From: Sphingobacteriales bacterium
GTDB lineage: Bacteria > Bacteroidota > Bacteroidia > Sphingobacteriales > Sphingobacteriaceae
Direction: 5' to 3'
Assembly: GCA_020058405.1 (NCBI GenBank)
Contig: JAGVEE010000224.1
Location: 1 to 5,136 of the forward strand
Length of the DNA: 5,136 nt
The position numbers and the translations under genes were made by a program. Positions 1-5,136 of the stretch are shown one piece after another. The first letter of the stretch is position 1. Every line of letters starts with the position of its first letter. The notes beneath the pieces were generated by a model, which was not told the origin of the DNA, made no database searches, and worked only from the letters and a program-made list of their open reading frames with translations.

Positions 1-983
1 CTGGCTACGAGATTCGTAAAAATTATGCGCTTGCAGAAAAGGTTTATTATTTACCTCTCGACACTGCAACAAATGCTAAGCAATTTTTAAATCATATTAA
101 TCCATCATTAATTTTTTTTAACAAATACGAATATTGGTTTCACTACATTTCTGAAGCAAATAAAAGAAATATCCCTTTGTTTGTAACTTCAGCAATTTTC
201 AGAGAAAGTCAATTGTTTTTCAAGCCATACGGTAGTTTTCAAAAAAACATTTTAACACTAGTACGTTTCTTTTTTGTTCAAGATGAAAAGAGTTTATCTT
301 TATTAAAAACTATAAAAATTAACAAGGCTATAGTTGCTGGCGATACTAGATTAGACAGGGTTTACGAACATTCCTTAGCAGTTAAAAACGATAAGTTGAT
401 AGAAGATTTTTGTGCTCAGCAAAAAGTGTTTGTAGCAGGAAGTACTTGGCCTGCAGATGAGCAATTGTTAAAGCAATTGTTACAAGATTACCCAGAGTTG
501 AAAATTATAATCGTGCCTCACGAAATAGATAACAATCATATCAATCAATTATTAAAAATGTATATTGATGATGCGGCTTTGTACACTGATTATATGCAAG
601 GGGATTTCCCTGCAAACAAACGCGTGCTAATTGTAAATACTATTGGCCTACTTAATAGCATTTATAAACATGCAAGGTATTGTTACATAGGTGGAGGGTT
701 TGGTGCTGGCATACATAACACATTAGAGGCTGCCGCTTTTGGAAAAGTAATTTTCTTCGGACCAAATTATAAGAAATTTAAAGAAGCCGTTGAATTAATT
801 AAAACGCAGGCAGCATTTAGCATTAACAATTACAACGAATTAAACACTAAAATAAAAGAATTCGAACATTCTGAAATGCTCTATTCTAACACCTGCGAAA
901 GCGCAAAAAACTATGTTCTTGCAAATAAAGGTGCAAGTGATTTAATTCTATCGTATTTGAAAAAAGAAAATTATTTGAATTAA
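1..983 (+). CDS. waaA: 3-deoxy-D-manno-octulosonic acid (Kdo) transferase, 5'-truncated by window edge
   Basis: WaaA/KdtA is a GT-B fold glycosyltransferase (family GT30). It moves Kdo from CMP-Kdo onto the lipid A precursor at the inner face of the cytoplasmic membrane. The reading frame is open from base 3 and gives 326 visible residues. The family is usually a little over 400 residues, so the N-terminal membrane anchor and the acceptor-site catalytic Glu lie off the left edge. Visible family hallmarks are YLPLDTATNAKQF (about 48-90), NKYEYW (121-138), GDTRLDRV (about 340-363), GSTWPADE (about 439-462), a VPHE segment (about 513-524) and the C-terminal donor-binding stretch with GGGFGAGIHNTLEAAAFGK followed by FGPNYKKF (about 690-782). 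A TTG at 177 could be read as a start, but conserved family sequence continues upstream of it, so it is internal. The gene runs tail-to-tail into hemH, sharing the bases TTAA at 980-983. The family assignment is firm; the number of Kdo residues added cannot be told. Confidence 0.95.
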   Translation, partial: GYEIRKNYALAEKVYYLPLDTATNAKQFLNHINPSLIFFNKYEYWFHYISEANKRNIPLFVTSAIFRESQLFFKPYGSFQKNILTLVRFFFVQDEKSLSLLKTIKINKAIVAGDTRLDRVYEHSLAVKNDKLIEDFCAQQKVFVAGSTWPADEQLLKQLLQDYPELKIIIVPHEIDNNHINQLLKMYIDDAALYTDYMQGDFPANKRVLIVNTIGLLNSIYKHARYCYIGGGFGAGIHNTLEAAAFGKVIFFGPNYKKFKEAVELIKTQAAFSINNYNELNTKIKEFEHSEMLYSNTCESAKNYVLANKGASDLILSYLKKENYLN

Positions 984-2008
984 GCTTTTAGTGCTAAATT
1001 TTCTAAGGCATCTATCCAACGAGGGTGGTCATTTAAACCAGAAACTAATTGAATTTTTTCACCTCCGTATTCCTCAAATTCTTCTTGGTACTCAACAGCA
1101 ATTTCAAAAATAGTTTCTAAACAATCGGCAACAAATGCTGGGCAAAATACCAATATTTTTTTCTTGCCTTGTTTTGCTAATTCTTCTATTACTTCTGATG
1201 TATACGGTGTAATCCAAGGGTCTCTACCCAAGCGAGATTGAAAACAAATGGAGAATTGATCTTTAGTTAATCCTAGTTTATTGGCAATACCATAAGCTGT
1301 TTGATAACATTGTGCGGAATAACAGAACCTATTGTTTTCTGTTAGTGTTTCACAACATTTATCAACCTTTTGGCAATGTTGTTTACTCGGATCTGATTTT
1401 ACCAACTGACGTTTTGGTAAGCCATGGAAACTAAACAATATATGATCGTATTTTTCTGGCTCGTATGTTTTTCCAATTTCAGAAAATGCATCTAACATTA
1501 TTGCATCATCAAAATAAGAATTAATAAATTCTATTTTCGGAATAATTTGCCATTTAGCTACAATGTCCATTACCTTCTCATGTACAGATCCTGTAGTAGC
1601 CGATGCATATTGAGGAAATAAAGGAATAACTTTTATATCAAAAATTCCTTTCTCATAAAAACTGTTTAATACAGACTCTATGGAAGGGCTTTGGTAACGC
1701 ATGGCTAAATCTACATGGTAGTTCTCTCCTAAGCGTTCTTGCAATAACTCTTTTACTCTAACACCATAAACCATTAATGGAGATCCATTTTCTGTCCAAA
1801 CTTCTTTGTAAGACTTCGCAGATTTTGGTCCTCTAAACGGTGCTATAATTCCTTTTACTAATAGCGTACGACCTACAACGTTAATATCTATTACGCGAGG
1901 GTCCATTAAAAATTCTCTTAAATATTTTCGTACATCTGCAACACTCGGACTATCTGGTGTACCTAAGTTTATCAATAAAATTCCTTTTTTCTCTTTCATC
2001 ATTACCAT
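980..2008 (-). CDS. hemH: Ferrochelatase
   Basis: HemH inserts Fe2+ into a porphyrin in the last steps of haem synthesis and acts in the cytoplasm or at the inner membrane face. The 342 residues match the usual bacterial length. Visible hallmarks are the N-terminal LLINLGTPDSP (about 11-21), a central PLFPQYASATTGS (129-141), SFHGLP with the catalytic/metal-binding His195, FQSRLGRDPWITP (256-268) and the C-terminal PAFVADCLETIFE with active-site Glu298. Residues 212-234 hold five cysteines (212, 218, 219, 229, 234), and Cys255 follows. This resembles ferrochelatases with an internal iron-sulfur site. The start is uncertain: ATG codons lie at 2008, 2002 and 1999. The ATG at 2008 overlaps the upstream receptor gene by 7 nt. 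The ATG at 2002 gives a TAATG stop-start overlap, which suggests translational coupling. No Shine-Dalgarno is seen, as is usual in Bacteroidota. It is the last gene of the minus-strand block. Protoporphyrin is the likely substrate for a diderm, by inference. Confidence 0.97.
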   Translation of the reverse strand: MVMMKEKKGILLINLGTPDSPSVADVRKYLREFLMDPRVIDINVVGRTLLVKGIIAPFRGPKSAKSYKEVWTENGSPLMVYGVRVKELLQERLGENYHVDLAMRYQSPSIESVLNSFYEKGIFDIKVIPLFPQYASATTGSVHEKVMDIVAKWQIIPKIEFINSYFDDAIMLDAFSEIGKTYEPEKYDHILFSFHGLPKRQLVKSDPSKQHCQKVDKCCETLTENNRFCYSAQCYQTAYGIANKLGLTKDQFSICFQSRLGRDPWITPYTSEVIEELAKQGKKKILVFCPAFVADCLETIFEIAVEYQEEFEEYGGEKIQLVSGLNDHPRWIDALENLALKA

Positions 2009-4398
2009 TCTATAATTAAACCAATAGCAGGAAGGGTATTTCCTATTGGGTTATTAATTAATTTTGTTTTGTATTTAGTTGGATCATTTGGATCTACCTG
2101 CGCATTACCATTTGCATCTCTATCCAATAAAAAATTAGGCTGTAATTGATATACGAAACCTGTTAAGTTTTGGATATCCAAAAATATATTAAATGCGAAG
2201 TTTTTGAAGTTGTATTTTTTATCAACCCTAACGTCTAACTGATAAAAGTTTTCTAATCTGTTTGCATTTAATCTGCTAAAATCTAAAGACCCTTGAGGAT
2301 TTATATCGTAATTGGTAATGGTTGAAGAATTTGCCAAATCAAAAGGTGTGTAAGGTGCACCACCAGATACTCTAAGCTTTGCCCCAACTTCCCAATTACG
2401 TTTAAATATTTTTCCTCCAGTTAAACTCAAAATATATCTGTTATCCCAGGTAGAGGCAATGTACTCTTGTCTTTTATTTTGAAATTCGCTTCTTACCAAT
2501 GTAAAGGCAACAATACCATAAAAGCCTTTCTGTAATTTCTGTTGTGCTAAAAATTCTAATCCATAACTGCGCCCTTGAGTTAAGCCAGCTACTGGTCTAT
2601 CACCTACAACACCAAAGTCTACACCTAAATTAGCTAAAGGTATCGTGTCTCCACTCGTTACAATCATTGGATAATTTTCATACAATTTGTAAAAGCCTTC
2701 TACAGTAAACTTTAAATTAGATAAGGTATTGTATTCAAAACCTAATACAGATTGAGTGTTACTAATGTATTTAACATTTTTGTTCAACAAATCGCCATTG
2801 GCATTTCTATACCCTAATACTGTATATGCAGGTGTTTGGAAATACTTGCCGACGTTCGCATTCACACTTATTTTGTCGGATATTGCGTACGATGCAGAGA
2901 AACGTGGTGAAAATTGTTCCAACAAATTATTCATATTTGAAGAGTAGGTGTTTGCATCTGCTCTTACCCCCAATGATAATTGTAATCTCTCTTTCAAATA
3001 TCCTTTACTTGTTTGTGCAAACATTGCATATCTAAAGAAATTTAATTCAGAAGTGTAATCTATAATTCCGAATGGTGTATTGTTATACGTATCGTTTGTA
3101 TAAGTTGCAGATTCTAAACTTATACCGTAATTAAATTTATAACCTTTAACTAAATTTGTGTTTTCTACACGTATTTTGTTCTCAATTTCTTTTGATGAAT
3201 ACTGAAGTAAAATAGGTTTTGTTTCGTCGTTATCCGGATATTTTTCGGTAGTATTATTAAGGTAATTTCTACTAATTACCAATGTAGAAAATCCATTTGT
3301 TCTAAATCTTTTGTAATTAGCGCCAATAGTATAATTAGATTGTCCAAACACCGGCAATACTTGCAATTGATATTTCTGATCTTCGGTTTCGTTTGCATCT
3401 AAGTTCAAACTAAAATCATCAATTGCGCCAATCCCTATAATTGTGATTTCATTTTTATCATCAATCTTCGTTCTTACTTTAAATTGGAAATCGTTGTACT
3501 CTGGTAAAAAAGAAAGACCTATTGCTTTAAATAAAAACTGCAAGTATGATCTTCTGTATGATGCGATAAAAGTTGTTTTTTTATTGATAGGCCCTTCAAT
3601 TATAGTTGCCAAATCGCTAGAACCTAGGGTGAGTGAGGCTCCTACTCTATCTGTTCTTCCATCTTTAAATTTAAAATCGAATACAGAACTCAAAGCGTTT
3701 CCTCTATTTGTTGGAAATGCCCCCGAATAAAAATCAACTTCTTTCACAAAATCAACGTTAATTAAACCCACTGGGCCACCTGTAGAACCTTGAGTTGCAA
3801 AGTGGTTAATGTTTGGAATCTCAATCCCGTCTAAATAAAATTTATTTTCATTAGGTGCACCACCTCTAATAATAATATCATTTCTGAATGAAACAGTTGA
3901 TGCTACACCTGGCAATGATTGTATAACTTTAGAAATATCTCTGTTGCCACCCGGATTTCTTTTTATTTCGGAAACACCAATAGTTCTTAATGACACGGGA
4001 CTCTCTTGAGGTTTGTAAAACGTAGATGCTTTTACTTCTACTTCTGCAATATTTTTAGATTCTTCTTCTAATTCAACATCTATTATCGAAGGTTTAGAAT
4101 TAGTTACCTGAACTTCGTATACCACTTTACTTTTGTAACCAATGTATTTAAACTCCAAGTTGTAAAAACCTGGCTTCAATTTTTCAAGCGAATAGTTACC
4201 ATCAAAATCACTTAATACACCAATTGCTGTACCTTGGATAATAACGGTTACAGATGGTAGCACTTCATTGTTTATTGCATTTTTTATACTACCACGTATT
4301 GCTCCAGTTTGAGCGTATGCGGTTGTAAAAAACAATAAAGTAATGCTTGCGAGGAGTATAAAACTTTTTCGCAAAAAGTTAACTTTCTTTAAATTCAT
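2002..4398 (-). CDS. TonB-dependent outer-membrane receptor with N-terminal carboxypeptidase-regulatory-like domain
   Basis: This is a 798-residue TonB-dependent transporter that would sit in the outer membrane and import a ligand using energy from TonB-ExbBD. Domains in order are: a Sec signal peptide (residues 1-29, basic start, hydrophobic core, AYA cleavage site before Gln30); a beta-sandwich carboxypeptidase-regulatory-like domain (about 32-112, with DFDGNYSLEKLKPGFYNLEF-type sequence); a plug (about 130-245, with VIQSLPGV, a DIIIRGGAPNENKFYLDGIEIP core and VDFYSGAFP); and a 22-strand type barrel over the remainder, rich in alternating aromatic strands. It ends in GLIIEW, an outer-membrane beta-signal with a terminal Trp where Phe is more usual. 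No SusD-like partner adjoins it, so it is not a standard SusC/SusD polysaccharide system. It follows crtZ by 23 nt and overlaps the start of hemH, so it is probably cotranscribed with both. The ligand is unknown; iron, siderophore or porphyrin is a guess from the hemH neighbour only. Length and ends look intact. Confidence 0.93.
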   Translation of the reverse strand: MNLKKVNFLRKSFILLASITLLFFTTAYAQTGAIRGSIKNAINNEVLPSVTVIIQGTAIGVLSDFDGNYSLEKLKPGFYNLEFKYIGYKSKVVYEVQVTNSKPSIIDVELEEESKNIAEVEVKASTFYKPQESPVSLRTIGVSEIKRNPGGNRDISKVIQSLPGVASTVSFRNDIIIRGGAPNENKFYLDGIEIPNINHFATQGSTGGPVGLINVDFVKEVDFYSGAFPTNRGNALSSVFDFKFKDGRTDRVGASLTLGSSDLATIIEGPINKKTTFIASYRRSYLQFLFKAIGLSFLPEYNDFQFKVRTKIDDKNEITIIGIGAIDDFSLNLDANETEDQKYQLQVLPVFGQSNYTIGANYKRFRTNGFSTLVISRNYLNNTTEKYPDNDETKPILLQYSSKEIENKIRVENTNLVKGYKFNYGISLESATYTNDTYNNTPFGIIDYTSELNFFRYAMFAQTSKGYLKERLQLSLGVRADANTYSSNMNNLLEQFSPRFSASYAISDKISVNANVGKYFQTPAYTVLGYRNANGDLLNKNVKYISNTQSVLGFEYNTLSNLKFTVEGFYKLYENYPMIVTSGDTIPLANLGVDFGVVGDRPVAGLTQGRSYGLEFLAQQKLQKGFYGIVAFTLVRSEFQNKRQEYIASTWDNRYILSLTGGKIFKRNWEVGAKLRVSGGAPYTPFDLANSSTITNYDINPQGSLDFSRLNANRLENFYQLDVRVDKKYNFKNFAFNIFLDIQNLTGFVYQLQPNFLLDRDANGNAQVDPNDPTKYKTKLINNPIGNTLPAIGLIIEW

Positions 4399-4421
4399 TA
4401 GGATTGAATATATATGTTGAA

Positions 4422-4877
4422 TTATTTTTTTCTTTGCTCGATAAAATATCTAATTGGTACTATAAGCATGCCGAAGTTCTCACCATGTTCTTTACCTAAA
4501 TATTTATGGTGGATTTTATGTGCTCTTCTAATTCCTCGTACATAGGTATTGTCCCAATCTCTTAACCATTTAAAGCGTTGATGAATGATTACATCGTGCA
4601 CTAAGAAATAACAAATACCATATAATAAAATTCCAAGACCTATAAAAAATCTGAAATCTTGATAGATACTACCACTAATAAAACAGTAAGCCGAAGGAAT
4701 TGCAAAGATTAAAAAGAAAGCATCGTTTTTCTCGAAAAAACCGGGCTCTACTTGATGGTGGTCTTTGTGTAAATACCACAAAAAGCCGTGCATTACATAT
4801 TTGTGAGCAAACCATGCTACAAATTCCATAAACGCAAAGGTTGCGAAAGTGATTAATACATTAATAAAAATCTGCAT
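4422..4877 (-). CDS. crtZ: Beta-carotene 3-hydroxylase (fatty acid hydroxylase superfamily)
   Basis: CrtZ is an integral-membrane di-iron oxygenase that hydroxylates the beta-ionone rings of carotenoids, typically turning beta-carotene into zeaxanthin via cryptoxanthin using O2. The 151 residues are near the usual short bacterial CrtZ length. The full set of histidine motifs is present: HKYVMH (His25, His30), HKDHH (His37, His40, His41), HDVIIH (His94, His99) and HKIHH (His120, His123, His124). Hydrophobic segments at about 3-22, 52-70 and 76-97 fit membrane helices, and RRAHKIHHKYLGKEHGENFG is typical of the family. The start ATG lies 1 nt after the ispH stop (TAA-A-ATG), so the pair is almost certainly cotranscribed, which links isoprenoid precursor supply to carotenoid modification. 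No other carotenoid genes (crtB, crtI, crtY) are in the window. Another sterol-desaturase/hydroxylase activity is possible but less likely given the motif spacing. Confidence 0.93.
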   Translation of the reverse strand: MQIFINVLITFATFAFMEFVAWFAHKYVMHGFLWYLHKDHHQVEPGFFEKNDAFFLIFAIPSAYCFISGSIYQDFRFFIGLGILLYGICYFLVHDVIIHQRFKWLRDWDNTYVRGIRRAHKIHHKYLGKEHGENFGMLIVPIRYFIEQRKK

Positions 4878-4878
4878 T

Positions 4879-5136
4879 TTAGTATGATAACAATATATTT
4901 TTTACTTTTTCCATTAACCACATTGGGGTAGATGTTGCGCCACAAATCCCTACTCTATCGTTTACATCAAACATAGTTGGGCTCAATTCATCTGGTGCAG
5001 AAACAAAAAAAGTATTCACATTGTTTTGGCGACATACATCATAAAGTATTTTACCATTAGATGATTTCTTACCTGAAACAAATACTATCTTATCATAATT
5101 CTTTACGAAAATCCTCAATTCTTCATCACGATTGGA
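4879..5136 (-). CDS. ispH: 4-hydroxy-3-methylbut-2-enyl diphosphate reductase, C-terminal part (5' end beyond window)
   Basis: IspH (LytB) is the cytoplasmic iron-sulfur enzyme of the last step of the MEP pathway. It reduces HMBPP to IPP and DMAPP. Only the last 85 residues are in the window, and the frame stays open to the right edge. They begin with SNRDEELRIF, which fits the region just after the third cluster cysteine of the family. Then come KIVFVSGKKSSNGK (the conserved substrate-binding Ser-Asn stretch), FFVSAPDEL, and near the end VGICGATSTPMWLMEKV, the conserved C-terminal motif whose Ser/Thr contacts the diphosphate. A TTG at 5116-5118 should not be taken as the start, because family sequence continues upstream of it. 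The cluster cysteines cannot be checked here. The stop codon is followed after 1 nt by crtZ, so this is the most upstream visible gene of the minus-strand block. Confidence 0.94.
   Translation of the reverse strand, partial: SNRDEELRIFVKNYDKIVFVSGKKSSNGKILYDVCRQNNVNTFFVSAPDELSPTMFDVNDRVGICGATSTPMWLMEKVKNILLSY

Noticed and set aside
177..179. TTG that could be read as the start of the left-hand gene.
   Set aside because: The same frame upstream encodes conserved WaaA sequence back to the window edge, so the gene is truncated by the window rather than starting here.
461..482. Direct repeat of GCAATTGTTA, 12 bases apart.
   Set aside because: It encodes the repetitive peptide QLLKQLL within waaA and has only two copies; it is explained by coding sequence.
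987..998. Inverted repeat TTTAG-TG-CTAAA as a bidirectional terminator.
   Set aside because: The stem is five mostly A/T pairs with a 2-nt loop that is too tight, and it lies within hemH coding sequence.
2756..3035. Two overlapping short plus-strand open frames (63 and 69 codons) opposite the TonB-dependent receptor.
   Set aside because: They lie wholly antisense to a clear receptor coding region, have no recognisable domain and are explained as shadows of that gene's codon pattern.
3443..3730. A 95-codon plus-strand open frame.
   Set aside because: It is fully antisense to the conserved plug/barrel part of the receptor and shows no family similarity.
4399..4421. Possible promoter in the 23-nt crtZ-receptor gap (AT-rich TATATAT run).
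   Set aside because: No pair of Bacteroidota promoter elements (TTTG near -33 and TAnnTTTG near -7) with proper spacing could be recognised, and the gap is too short to hold one comfortably.
5116..5118. TTG that could be read as the start of a small 79-residue protein.
   Set aside because: The frame continues upstream with IspH-like sequence (SNRDEE), so this is the end of ispH and not a small gene.

Overview
The window looks like an AT-rich Bacteroidota chromosome, most likely from a flavobacterium-like aerobe. This rests on four things: low-GC, Lys/Asn/Ile-rich proteins; a TonB-dependent receptor with the N-terminal carboxypeptidase-regulatory-like domain typical of the phylum; no Shine-Dalgarno sequences before the starts; and recognisable Bacteroidota-style versions of IspH, CrtZ, HemH and WaaA. 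The genus cannot be fixed from sequence reading alone.

Layout, left to right. A 5'-truncated Kdo transferase gene (waaA/kdtA) on the + strand fills the window from its left edge to 983. Its stop codon overlaps the stop codon of a convergent block of four closely packed minus-strand genes. Read in the direction of transcription (right to left), these are ispH (only the C-terminal end is in the window), crtZ, a TonB-dependent outer-membrane receptor, and hemH (ferrochelatase). Their spacings are 1 nt (ispH-crtZ), 23 nt (crtZ-receptor) and an overlap of 1 to 7 nt (receptor-hemH). They therefore look like one transcription unit whose promoter lies beyond the right edge.

Functional reading. IspH makes the isoprenoid precursors IPP and DMAPP, and CrtZ hydroxylates carotenoid rings, so the upstream half of the unit is isoprenoid/carotenoid. 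HemH inserts iron into porphyrin. The receptor is translationally linked to hemH, which makes an iron, siderophore or haem/porphyrin ligand an attractive but unproven guess. WaaA belongs to separate lipid A-Kdo (outer membrane) biosynthesis.

Coding is almost continuous. There is no non-coding stretch longer than 23 nt, and I saw no RNA gene, mobile element, CRISPR array or convincing terminator. This is mostly ordinary core-genome sequence and I found no evidence of a new system. The points worth a second look are the cysteine cluster in ferrochelatase, the receptor-hemH linkage and an Asp-rich loop in the receptor's C-terminal end.
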